Source: Rhodospirillales bacterium (GTDB lineage Bacteria > Pseudomonadota > Alphaproteobacteria > Rhodospirillales > Defluviicoccaceae). Taken from it: 64,000 nt of DNA. Both the position numbers and the translations under genes were made by a program. The number at the start of each line of letters is the position of its first letter. The stretch's first letter is position 1. Positions 53,358 through 61,827 of this stretch are shown here, piece by piece. The stretch lies in the NCBI GenBank assembly GCA_016793875.1, contig JAEULG010000037.1:1-64000 (forward strand), given 5' to 3'. The notes below the pieces were generated by a model that was not told where the DNA came from, made no database searches, and was given only the letters and a program-made list of their open reading frames with translations.

Positions 53358-55783
53358 AGCCGTCCCTTCAGCACGTAGGTCGACATCTCGCCGAAGCGCT
53401 CCAGGTAGAAGGCGCCGCGGGCACGGAACAGGTAGCGGTCGGCGACGTACCGGTAGGTGGACTCGGTGACCTGGATCGTCCCCGACGAAGTGGACGCGGC
53501 CATCGCCGAGGCGACGCGCACCGTCTCTCCCCAGACGTTGTAGGCGCTGCTGCGAAATCCGACGGGGCTGCCGATGACGGTACCGGTATCGATGCCGATC
53601 GCGAACTCGGGGCTCTCTTCCATCCGCGAAAAGGTCCGCGTGCAGTAGTCCCGGATGGCGAGTGCCGTTTCGATGACAGCGACCGCCCGGCGCACCGGGT
53701 CACCGGAGAAGCCCTCGACCGCAACGATCTGATCGCTGACGATCTTCAGGTAGTCGATGTGGTGCTCCTCGGTGATCCTCTGCAGTTCGCGGACGATCAG
53801 GTCGATCACCGCTTCGCCGGTGCCAGCCGAGCGCTCGGCGATGATCACCGGATCGACGAAACGCAGGACGAGAACAGTGGTTTCGGGGAAAAGCTCGGCC
53901 GCCGCGCCCTGCTTGTCGAGCCCGCGCTCCGCGAGGCGGGCGACGAAGCGCCGGTTGCGTTCCCCGGCTATGGATGCGGTCCGCATTGCCGCCTGGTGAA
54001 CACGCTGTCCCCCGCCACCACCGCCGTCGGCGGTGGTGGCATCAACCGATGACGCCGCCGCCGCGCCCTTGGAAACCGCCGCCGTTGCCCTGGCCTCGGC
54101 TGGAAGATCCGCGATGAAGCGGGGCGCGAGCATGCCGGCGACCGCCCGCAGGAAGATCCATGCATCGGCCTGCTGCTCTCCCCTGCCCGCCGCGTCCTCC
54201 GCCCAGATCGCCCCCAGGACGGTTCCACCGGAGCGGACAGGCATGGCCAGCAGCGCCCGACAGCCCACCGGCTGGAGGTAGATCCGGTAGATCTCGGCCG
54301 TCCGCGCATCGTTGGCGGCATCGGCGGCATCCACCGTTTCGGCCGCTGCAAGGGACGCGAATAGCGGCGGGCAGTCCCGCACGACGAACTCGGCCCCCTC
54401 GGTATGGCCCTTGGTTTCCTCGTCCCAGCATGTCTCGCAAACGAGGTGGATGGCTTGCGCGTCCATCCGCCAGACACTGACACGGCGCGCGCCGAGGGTG
54501 CGTGCGACGATCATCGTGAGATCGCGAACGCCGTTGCTGTCATGGGCATCGAACAGCGCGTCGCACCCGGCAAGGTCGGCGAAGGCGCTGCTCTGCGCCT
54601 GCAGGGTGCGCTGGCGCCGGTGCAACCGGCGGGCTTCCCGGTCGGCACGCAGCCCCTGAACCGCCAGGAGGCTCGCCAGCGCTATCGCCAGCGCGATCAC
54701 CGCCAGCGACATCAGCAGCGTTGTCCGGTTGTTGGCAGCGACGAACCCGACGAAGTCATCCTCGGGAACGACGAACACCAGGGACCAGTCCCGTCCGACC
54801 ACGTCGGCCAGTGGCCGCTCGGCGACGATGATGCGCCCGTGATCGGTTTCCATGACGTGCGCTCCCGGGCCGAGCACGCGCAGCCGGTCGTAGGCCGCGG
54901 TCAGGAGCGGATCGCCGATCTCGTCGAGACGGGCCGGAACCAGGCTATTCCCCTCCTGCTTCATCATCCGTTGCGGATCGGGGAAAGCGACCAGCCGTCC
55001 CTGGTCGTCGATGATCATCGCCCGGCCGCTGCGGCCGATCTTCAGGCCGGCGAGGAATTCGCTGAGCGCATCGAGGCGGATGTCGACCCCGACGACGCTG
55101 TCGGGAGGTGCGCCGTCAGCCGGCGGCAGGGGCGCTGATGCCGTGATCCCCGGCTTCTGGTCGGTAAAGAAGATGTAGACACCTGACCAGTAGGCCTCGG
55201 GACCGTGGCCAAGCGCTCCCTCGAACCACGGGCGCGTTCGCGGATCATAGCTGTCCTGCGGATCGTCCTCGATGGCCGTGGTGGCGCCCGCAGAGTCTCG
55301 CCGCACCCAGAATACCCGGCGCCCGGAAGTGCCGTTCTCGATCACCTTGCTGTCGATCGCCCCGCCTTTGCTCCGACGCAGCATCAGGAAGTTGCCGTGG
55401 TCGTCCCCGAACAGCACCATGGCCAGTTGCGGAACGTTGCGCAGCACCTCCATGGCCAGCCGTTCCGCCCGCTCCCGCCCGGGCGCATCGAACGGCGGCC
55501 GGTCGATGACGTGCTGCATCAGCTTCAGCACGCGCACCGCCGGGGTCAGGTAGCTTTGCACCTGGGTCGCCACACGCTCGTCGATCGCGCCCAGCAGGTC
55601 CTGCGATAATCCCAGCGCGTCGCGGCGATTGCTGGCGTAGCCGTAGTAGGTGATGGCGATGATCGAGGCGACGATCAGCACCACGGCGGCGGCTGGCAGC
55701 CCGAGGCGCAGCCACAGCCGGCGCCGCCGCCGCTGCTCCTCGCGCGGATCGACATCGACGTCGACGATCTCCTGCCGCGCCAT
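53354..55783 (-). CDS. Membrane Cache-GAF protein with degenerate class III nucleotide cyclase domain
   Basis: This 809-aa sensor has TM1 at about residues 30-50, a periplasmic double-Cache domain (about 55-350), TM2 (about 355-375), a GAF domain (about 420-560) and a C-terminal class III cyclase domain (about 630-800). The metal aspartates (FVDP, 642; KIVSDQ, 685) and the substrate lysine (681) are present. The transition-state pair is lost: GETVRVASAM has Arg instead of Asn (755) and Ala instead of Arg (759). It may be a signalling pseudo-cyclase or use another substrate. It is the first gene of the Mla-type operon. Confidence 0.82.
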   Translation of the reverse strand: MARQEIVDVDVDPREEQRRRRRLWLRLGLPAAAVVLIVASIIAITYYGYASNRRDALGLSQDLLGAIDERVATQVQSYLTPAVRVLKLMQHVIDRPPFDAPGRERAERLAMEVLRNVPQLAMVLFGDDHGNFLMLRRSKGGAIDSKVIENGTSGRRVFWVRRDSAGATTAIEDDPQDSYDPRTRPWFEGALGHGPEAYWSGVYIFFTDQKPGITASAPLPPADGAPPDSVVGVDIRLDALSEFLAGLKIGRSGRAMIIDDQGRLVAFPDPQRMMKQEGNSLVPARLDEIGDPLLTAAYDRLRVLGPGAHVMETDHGRIIVAERPLADVVGRDWSLVFVVPEDDFVGFVAANNRTTLLMSLAVIALAIALASLLAVQGLRADREARRLHRRQRTLQAQSSAFADLAGCDALFDAHDSNGVRDLTMIVARTLGARRVSVWRMDAQAIHLVCETCWDEETKGHTEGAEFVVRDCPPLFASLAAAETVDAADAANDARTAEIYRIYLQPVGCRALLAMPVRSGGTVLGAIWAEDAAGRGEQQADAWIFLRAVAGMLAPRFIADLPAEARATAAVSKGAAAASSVDATTADGGGGGGQRVHQAAMRTASIAGERNRRFVARLAERGLDKQGAAAELFPETTVLVLRFVDPVIIAERSAGTGEAVIDLIVRELQRITEEHHIDYLKIVSDQIVAVEGFSGDPVRRAVAVIETALAIRDYCTRTFSRMEESPEFAIGIDTGTVIGSPVGFRSSAYNVWGETVRVASAMAASTSSGTIQVTESTYRYVADRYLFRARGAFYLERFGEMSTYVLKGRL

Positions 55784-55891
55784 GTCAATCGGCGGTCATC
55801 AGAAACGCGGGCACGCCGTCCCGCCGCCGCGCTATGGTCACCTGCGCTTTCTGATGGCGCGAGACTGCACCCCGCGGCGCGCGGCGTATCG

Positions 55892-56416
55892 TCATCCGCC
55901 GCGGTTGTCCTTCCGCGCCTGTGCGTCGCGCACGAACTGCGAGACCCGGCCCACCTCCATCGGGCGGGTCAGGTCCTGCGCCACGCCGCTCTCGACCGGG
56001 TGCATACCGCCACCAGCCGTTCTTCCCGAGCGCGGATGATGCGCCCGCCGGGTGCGTTTCCGCGCAACGGCGTCCCGCAGGTTCTCCGCCGCTTCGGCGC
56101 GCTTGCGCTCGCCCCGCAGATGATCGAGCCGGCCGTTGACTCGCCGCAGCGCCCGGGAGAACACCTGCTTCTTCGCGGCGGTGCCGCGCTCGCTGGGTGT
56201 CTCCGAGCCGGCATGCGGCTCCGCCTTGCCACGGCGGACCCGCCGGTGCTGATGGATGGTATCGCGCGCCCGGTTGCGCTGCGAGCGCAGCCAGCGCGCC
56301 AGATCGATCAGTTCATCGTGCGGTATCTCGCGCAGCTGCGGAAAATGGCTGCGCGCGACGCCATGATATTCGTCCTCGCTCAGCAGGCGCCGCTCGGACG
56401 CGAATTCAACACCCAT
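55892..56416 (-). CDS. Conserved hypothetical protein
   Basis: This 174-aa highly charged protein begins GVEFASERRLLSEDEYHGVA, followed by LDLARWLRSQRNRARDTIHQ-like helices and KKQVFSRALRRVNGRLDHLR. I recall a family of alphaproteobacterial proteins of this kind with no known role. A coiled-coil, basic profile suggests binding to nucleic acid or protein. ATG 56437 is an alternative start. It lies downstream of the CDP-alcohol transferase gene on the same strand. Confidence 0.7.
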   Translation of the reverse strand: MGVEFASERRLLSEDEYHGVARSHFPQLREIPHDELIDLARWLRSQRNRARDTIHQHRRVRRGKAEPHAGSETPSERGTAAKKQVFSRALRRVNGRLDHLRGERKRAEAAENLRDAVARKRTRRAHHPRSGRTAGGGMHPVESGVAQDLTRPMEVGRVSQFVRDAQARKDNRGG

Positions 56417-56598
56417 CTTGGCTCCCCGAAGATGCATTGGATTTGCTAGCGGCGGCCAGTCAGGCCGTCTGAGTATCACTGTTCGACTTTGCCACGCAGA
56501 ACCGCATGACGGAAGGGCCACGGCCACCACCGTCGCCGCGGGAGAAGTGACGGCGGGCCCGGGCTGCAACGGCAGATGGCGCCCCCTGCAAGCTCCCG

Positions 56599-57234
56599 TT
56601 AGCGGCTGCCGGTGGAAAGGTGCGGGCGGACGGCGAAGACCTTGTGGCCGACGACGAACTCGACGATCACCGGCAGCCCACGTACCAGACACATGCCGAC
56701 AGTGGCCAGGACCAGAATCGACGAGACGGCCTGCAGGTATGCAGACCACTGCGCCCACGTCTGCGGGAAGAGCTGCGGCCAAGGCTGCAGCAGGAGCACC
56801 CAGGCGAACGTCGTTGCCTTCAGTGCTCCGTAGCCGCCGCGCATCCACCGTCCGGCGACCAGCATCCGCGCCAGCGGTCCTCGCACCGTATCGAACACCG
56901 CCTTGCCCTGCCCCATCGCCGCATAGCGGATAGAATCGACAATCAGCCCGCGGACGATGAAGACGATCGCAACCCAGATCGGGATCAGCCCCAGGTTGCT
57001 GAGGACGATCCATAGAACGTTCTCGACCACCCGATCGACGGCGATGTCGAAGACCGACCCGAACACCGAGGTCTCGCCGCGGCGCCGCGCCACCCAGCCG
57101 TCAACGGCATCGAGGCCAATGATCAGCACCAGCAGCGGCGCGTTCAGCAACTGCCACTGCGGCGATGCCCAGTACGCCATTGCCACCAGAAGAAACAGCA
57201 GCAGGAAGCGTAGCAAGGTGATCAGATTGGCCAT
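56599..57234 (-). CDS. CDP-alcohol phosphatidyltransferase family protein
   Basis: This 211-aa integral membrane enzyme has the full catalytic motif DG-x2-AR-x8-G-x3-D-x3-D, visible as DGWVARRRGETSVFGSVFDI and the following AVDR (about residues 47-70). About five further hydrophobic helices follow. It transfers a phosphatidyl group from CDP-diacylglycerol to an alcohol in phospholipid synthesis. The alcohol (glycerol phosphate, inositol or other) cannot be read from sequence. ATG 57234 (MANLITLLR) is preferred over the 57318 extension. Confidence 0.88.
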   Translation of the reverse strand: MANLITLLRFLLLFLLVAMAYWASPQWQLLNAPLLVLIIGLDAVDGWVARRRGETSVFGSVFDIAVDRVVENVLWIVLSNLGLIPIWVAIVFIVRGLIVDSIRYAAMGQGKAVFDTVRGPLARMLVAGRWMRGGYGALKATTFAWVLLLQPWPQLFPQTWAQWSAYLQAVSSILVLATVGMCLVRGLPVIVEFVVGHKVFAVRPHLSTGSR

Positions 57235-57420
57235 TTCACGTCCCCAATCCCGCCGTTCGAGGACCCAGCGCCCCAATAGCGCTGCCGAGGAGCCCCGCAC
57301 CGCAACAACGCGCGCCACCTCGAGGCGTTCAACTTCTTGTATTATTTTCTTAACTATAGCTCCTCGGGCGACGTACGCGCAACCGCGCGAGGCGTGCCGG
57401 ATCGCAGGACGGGCGGCCGC

Positions 57421-57987
57421 TCAAATGCCGCCGCCTGACTCCAGTATCCCGGTGAGGTACTCGACACGGCGAAGGAGGCTGCGCAACCCCTCGTCGGGGA
57501 AGCCTTCCAATGCCATCCGCCGCAACGTCTCGATGAGATAGTCCCGGTTGAGGCCGGCCACACCGCGAGCGCCGACGATAATCGCCGCCGCCCGATCCAC
57601 CGACAGCTCGCCCGCATATTGGGGATGCCAGGGATCGGCAACGTACGTATAGGCGCTGACCACCCCGCCCGCTACCGTCGCCGTTTCTACTTCGAGCCAG
57701 CGGGCAGCGTAGGCGTAAGAAACCAGCTCACGCTCGTCGAGGTAGGCCTTGACCTCGGGCCAGTCGCCGGCCGCGACGCGGAGCAGCAGGCCCTGGCACT
57801 CCCCCCCGGGCGCAAGCCCGAGGACGAGGCCGGGACGCTCCGGCGTGCCGCGCCAGTGCCGCGACCAGACACAGAACGAGCGGTGGTAGCCGCGTAGCAG
57901 GCCACAGGCGATCGCCTGATGGGAGAACCCCGGCCGCCACATCAGCGAGCCGTAGCCAAAAACCCAATGGTCCTCCGCTCCACCCAT
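57421..57987 (-). CDS. chaC: Glutathione-specific gamma-glutamylcyclotransferase (ChaC-like)
   Basis: This 188-aa cytoplasmic enzyme degrades glutathione to 5-oxoproline and Cys-Gly. The substrate loop VFGYGSLMWRPGF is at residues 9-21, with the following RGYHRSFCVWSRHWRGTPE. The catalytic glutamate is in YLDERELVSY (about 84-93). The closing NRDYLIETLRRMALEG fits the family. It is monocistronic. Confidence 0.9.
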   Translation of the reverse strand: MGGAEDHWVFGYGSLMWRPGFSHQAIACGLLRGYHRSFCVWSRHWRGTPERPGLVLGLAPGGECQGLLLRVAAGDWPEVKAYLDERELVSYAYAARWLEVETATVAGGVVSAYTYVADPWHPQYAGELSVDRAAAIIVGARGVAGLNRDYLIETLRRMALEGFPDEGLRSLLRRVEYLTGILESGGGI

Positions 57988-58071
57988 CAGTCCGCCGCCC
58001 GCCGTTCCGCCGGAGCCGGCATAGCATAGCCGCTGCCGCTTGCCGACGGGGACGCGCGACTCCCGCCAGAA

Positions 58072-58971
58072 CTAACTGGCGACAACGCCGCGCGGCTGGG
58101 CGTTCTCGCGGGCGATCCACCGCTCCAGGATAGCAACGTGCTCGGCTTCCTCGTTCGCGAACTCCTTGGCCAGCGCGCGGATCTCGGAATCGCGAGCGGT
58201 CTCGGCGATATGGTGATAGAAATCGAAGCCGTTGCGCTCTCCCACCAGTGCCGCCTTCAGCGCATCTCGGCGCGACATCGCCGGATCACCTGCCCAAAGG
58301 CTGGTCTGCTCCGGCGTTTCCAGGTTCGGCCACATGTGCTCCTCGGGCAGGTGCGGCGAAACGTCGCGCGAGCCGGCCTTGGATTTCGCCTCCTCCCAGT
58401 GCAGCCGCGAATAGCTGGCGAACTGACGGAACAGCTTGGCGACCTCGTCGTTGCCGCAGCCTTCCATCGCTTCGGCGAGTTCGTCGAAATGCAGCGCCGC
58501 TTCCTCTTCGACCTTGATCGAATAGCCGAGGAACATCTCGACGCTGGTCATCTCCAGCCCACCTTTGAAGTCTCCGGCAGCCTTGGACATCGCCGGGCGC
58601 TTGGCCGGCAGCGTCTCGTCGCCATCGAAGCAGACGAGGATGTCCTCGTTGCGCACGATGTACTGACAAGCCAGTCGAAAACGCGACGGCACATCATAGA
58701 CTTCCGCGTTCTCCAGTTCCGCAGGCGTGATCTTGCCGAGCTGGCGCAACATCTCCTTTTCTTTTTCTTGCATGTTGGTTCCCATCTTCTCGCCTTCGTT
58801 GAGGCGAGTCACTTCGATCAGACAGGAGCCGCACTCGCCGTCGCCGCAGTCGAACGGGATTGGGATTTTGTGCACTTTGGCGAGCGACAACAGGCTGCCG
58901 CGCTCGCCGGCAACGGCGTAGACGGTGACGTCCTTCGCCATGACCGGCGAACGGAAGGTGATGTTGGCCAT
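58072..58971 (-). CDS. 2Fe-2S ferredoxin-rubrerythrin fusion protein
   Basis: This 299-aa protein joins a plant-type 2Fe-2S ferredoxin and a di-iron rubrerythrin-like four-helix bundle. The ferredoxin (residues 1-110) has ligands C42, C47 and C50 in FDCGDGECGSCLIEV and the fourth Cys in RLACQYIV. The bundle (about 135-295) has SIKVEEEAALHFDELAEAM and FANEEAEHVAILERW as iron-ligand helices. It could pass electrons or remove peroxide/oxygen at low potential. A sigma54-type promoter and NifA-type site upstream suggest expression during nitrogen fixation, as an electron donor or protective protein for nitrogenase. Confidence 0.88.
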   Translation of the reverse strand: MANITFRSPVMAKDVTVYAVAGERGSLLSLAKVHKIPIPFDCGDGECGSCLIEVTRLNEGEKMGTNMQEKEKEMLRQLGKITPAELENAEVYDVPSRFRLACQYIVRNEDILVCFDGDETLPAKRPAMSKAAGDFKGGLEMTSVEMFLGYSIKVEEEAALHFDELAEAMEGCGNDEVAKLFRQFASYSRLHWEEAKSKAGSRDVSPHLPEEHMWPNLETPEQTSLWAGDPAMSRRDALKAALVGERNGFDFYHHIAETARDSEIRALAKEFANEEAEHVAILERWIARENAQPRGVVAS

Positions 58972-59103
58972 TCAGATGGATCCTCGTCCTATGTTGTACT
59001 GACCGCACGGCTGGCGAGACGCGGCATCAGTGGTGCGGCGATGCGCGCCAGTCCGGCTGGTTGGCGCAGCCGGGGTGCGGTAGAACACGACGATCCCTCG
59101 ATT

Positions 59104-59120
59104 AGCAAGCGCCATGCCAG
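59104..59120 (-). promoter_or_regulatory. Sigma54 (-24/-12) promoter for the ferredoxin-rubrerythrin gene
   Basis: On the minus strand CTGGCATGGCGCTTGCT matches the consensus TGGCACG-N4-TTGCW with one mismatch. The GG and GC dinucleotides are at the required spacing. Transcription would start near 59092, about 120 nt before the gene. Confidence 0.8.
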
Positions 59121-59181
59121 CAACCGGGCACGCTTAAATCCTTTCTAAAACAATGAACTGGACAAGGAGGCGGAATCAGCC

Positions 59182-59197
59182 TGTCCCGGATCCGACA
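59182..59197 (-). promoter_or_regulatory. NifA-type upstream activator sequence
   Basis: TGT-N10-ACA (palindromic, so strand-independent) is centred about 98 bp upstream of the predicted sigma54 start, inside the usual 80-150 bp window for NifA sites. Confidence 0.65.
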
Positions 59198-59419
59198 GAA
59201 GGCCGGGCCACGATGTACGGAACGGAACAAGCGTCCCGGGACCGGAACGCCGCCGGGGCCGGGGCTGCCCGCTGCCTCCGACCCTGAGCCGCCGCCCTGA
59301 TCGGTGCTTGTTCCCGCGGCGGCAGTGGTCTAGCGTCCGGTCACCGGCGGTTGCTGGCATTTCAGTCTTTCCGCTTGCGAGGTCAGCTTGCGGCATCCGA
59401 TCGTCCTTCGCGTGGCCCC

Positions 59420-60562
59420 GTGCGCAACATTGTCATCGGCCTAATCATCGGTACCGTCGTCGGTATCGTCATCGGCGCGACGGTCATCGCCCCGCGACTG
59501 CAGCGCACCGCGCCTGGGGCGGCGGCGACGACGCCGGCATCGCCACCGCCACCGGCCGACCTGGCCAAGCAGTTGCCACGGGTCCTAGTGCCTCGGCCGG
59601 ATCTCTCGATAAAAATGGCGAGCGCCTTTCCGCCGGACACCCCGGTGGCGGGCGAGCTCGCCCGTCGCATCGATGCGCGTATCTGGGAGATCTCGCACGG
59701 CCAGTTCGAGATCCGCAGTTTTCCCCCGGGAGCGCTGGTGCCGCCCGCCGACGTCTACGACGCGGTCGCCGCGGGCAGCATCGATGCCGCCTTCGCGCCG
59801 GCGCAGGCCGGCGCCGGCAGGGCGCCGGCGCTGGCGCTGTTTGGCGGCATCCCGTTCGGCCCGGGCGCCGATGAGTTCCTCGCTTGGCTGGAGTTCGGCG
59901 GCGGCGGGCCGCTGTTCCAGGAGATCAACCAGCACCACGGCGTGCACGCGCTCGTCTGCGGCCTGCTGCCGCCGTCGGCATTTGGCTGGTTCCGCCGCGA
60001 GCTGCAGTCGCCCCAGGACCTCCGCGACATCCGCGTCAATGCCTCCGGCCTGCCCGGTCAGATGCTGGCGCGCCTCGGCTCTCAGGTCGTCGATCTGCCC
60101 ATGGGCGAGCTCTTGCTGGCGATCGAGCAGGGATCCGTCGATGGTGTCGTCTGGGGATCGCCGCTGCTGGATGAACCGATGGGCTTCGGCGCCTGGCTGA
60201 AGAACTACTACCCGCAGGGTTGGGGCCAGTCGCTGACGCTGCTGTCGCTGATGATCAACCAGAAGAAGTGGCAATCACTGAACGTTATGCAGCGCACGCA
60301 GGTGGAGACCCTGTGCGGCGATAACGTCCGGCAGAGCATCGCCGAGGGCGAGGCGGGACAGTTCCGCGCTCTGCAGCAGATCTACAGCGGCGGCGTCCGA
60401 CTGCAGCGCCTGCCGCCGGCAGTCCGTGATGCGCTGGAGCGTGCATGGCAGCAGCTCGCCCAGCAGAAGGGCAGCGAGGACGCCCAGTTCCGCCAAGTCT
60501 GGCAGTCGCTCGGAGCGTTCCGAGGAGAATTCGCCGTCTGGCGGGAGCTGAGCCGGCCTTAA
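59420..60562 (+). CDS. DctP-family TRAP-type substrate-binding protein
   Basis: This is 380 aa from GTG 59420. An N-terminal membrane anchor or uncleaved signal (NIVIGLIIGTVVGIVIGAT) and a Pro/Ala linker precede the DctP fold. Family blocks are AGSIDAAFAP, FGGIPFGPGADEFLAW, LRDIRVNASGLPGQMLARLG and IEQGSVDGVVWGSPLL. It would bind an organic acid in the periplasm. No TRAP membrane subunits are adjacent, so it is an orphan that may serve a distant transporter or act as a sensor. Confidence 0.85.
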   Translation: MRNIVIGLIIGTVVGIVIGATVIAPRLQRTAPGAAATTPASPPPPADLAKQLPRVLVPRPDLSIKMASAFPPDTPVAGELARRIDARIWEISHGQFEIRSFPPGALVPPADVYDAVAAGSIDAAFAPAQAGAGRAPALALFGGIPFGPGADEFLAWLEFGGGGPLFQEINQHHGVHALVCGLLPPSAFGWFRRELQSPQDLRDIRVNASGLPGQMLARLGSQVVDLPMGELLLAIEQGSVDGVVWGSPLLDEPMGFGAWLKNYYPQGWGQSLTLLSLMINQKKWQSLNVMQRTQVETLCGDNVRQSIAEGEAGQFRALQQIYSGGVRLQRLPPAVRDALERAWQQLAQQKGSEDAQFRQVWQSLGAFRGEFAVWRELSRP

Positions 60563-60572
60563 CGCCCGGGGG

Positions 60573-61715
60573 TCATGATCGCCCGGCTGGCAAGGACGGC
60601 CGGTACAGGGTGCCGCCGGTAAGCGGTCGCGGCGTTCCGGTGGTGGTGGGAAGGGTCAGCGGCAACCCGCGGCAAGCCCGCACCGCGAGGAACGCGAAGG
60701 CCTCGGCCTCGATGAAGTCGCCGCGCCAACCTTGCGCCTCCACCGGCTCGACCGGCGCGCCCAGCGTCTCCTGCAACAGCGTCATGATCGTCCGGTTGCG
60801 GCGGCCGCCGCCGCACACCAGCCACCGCTGCGGCGCCTCCGGCATCGATAGCACGGCAAGCGCGATGGCGCGGGCGGTGAAGGCCGCCAACGTCGCGGCG
60901 CCGTCGGCCACCGGCATCGCCGCAACCGCATCGAGGGCAAAGCGGAAGTCGTCGCGATCGAGCGACTTTGGTGGCGGACGCAGGAACCACGGCCGCCGGA
61001 GCCACGCCATCACTCGGGCGCCATCGGCTGTACCCTGCGCCGCCAGCGCGCCATCCTCGTCGTAGGGCTGGCTGGTGCGGGCGCGTATGAAGTCGTCGAG
61101 CAGGGCATTGCCAGGACCGGTATCGAAGGCCAGCAGCGCTGGCTCCGTGCCGTCCGGTCCGATCCAGGTGAGGTTGGCGACGCCGCCGATGTTCACGACC
61201 GCCAGCGGCCGTGGCAGCCCTTGCGCCAGCGCCGCGTGGTAGAGCGGCACCAGCGGCGCCCCCTGCCCGCCCGCCGCAACGTCGGCACTGCGGAAGTCAC
61301 CGACCACCGGGATGCCCAGCGCGTCGGCCAGCCGCTGGCCGCAACCCACCTGCACCGTCCGGTGCTTTGCCGGGCGATGCAGCACTGTCTGGCCATGAAA
61401 GCCGACGAGATCCAAATCGGCCGGCGCAAGCCCCGCCTCGGCCAGCAGCAGCCGCACCGCTTCAGCGTGCCGATCGGTCAGTTCCTCTATCACCGCCCGG
61501 TCGCCCGCATCGTCGCGAGGCTCGCGGCCGAGCAGGCCACGCAGCCGGTCGCGAAAGGATTCGGGGTACGGGTAGGTGGCTGCCGGACCGCTCGCCGCGA
61601 TGCGCTCGCCATCGGTGGTGAGCAGCGCCGCGTCGATGCCGTCCAGCGATGTGCCGCTCATCAGCCCGACGCTGCACAGCGGCTGGCCGTCGACGAAGTC
61701 CCGAGCTGCCGCCAT
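60573..61715 (-). CDS. anmK: Anhydro-N-acetylmuramic acid kinase
   Basis: This 380-aa enzyme opens and phosphorylates 1,6-anhydroMurNAc in cell-wall recycling. Family motifs are SVGLMSGTSLDGIDAALL (phosphate loop), FHGQTVLHRP, LAVVNIGGVANLTW, LAFDTGPGNALLDDF and LVCGGGRRNRTIM. The length is normal. It is divergent from tyrS, an arrangement seen repeatedly in alphaproteobacteria. It converges on the DctP-like gene with a 10-bp gap. Confidence 0.95.
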   Translation of the reverse strand: MAAARDFVDGQPLCSVGLMSGTSLDGIDAALLTTDGERIAASGPAATYPYPESFRDRLRGLLGREPRDDAGDRAVIEELTDRHAEAVRLLLAEAGLAPADLDLVGFHGQTVLHRPAKHRTVQVGCGQRLADALGIPVVGDFRSADVAAGGQGAPLVPLYHAALAQGLPRPLAVVNIGGVANLTWIGPDGTEPALLAFDTGPGNALLDDFIRARTSQPYDEDGALAAQGTADGARVMAWLRRPWFLRPPPKSLDRDDFRFALDAVAAMPVADGAATLAAFTARAIALAVLSMPEAPQRWLVCGGGRRNRTIMTLLQETLGAPVEPVEAQGWRGDFIEAEAFAFLAVRACRGLPLTLPTTTGTPRPLTGGTLYRPSLPAGRS

Positions 61716-61827
61716 TCCTGTCCTCCCGCCGCCATAGGCGCTTCCACCCCCGCGGCCGCCCGCGTTGTCGGCGCCACCGGCCGTGTGCTACCAAGCCGCA
61801 GCCCGTTCTTTACCACAGACCTTTCCG

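Larger units (their letters stand above)
58972..59419. other. Divergent intergenic region with regulatory elements
   Basis: These 448 bp lie between the ferredoxin-rubrerythrin gene and the DctP-like gene. They contain the sigma54 promoter and NifA-type activator site described separately, and a C-rich stretch at 59230-59290. There is no convincing gene. Confidence 0.55.
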
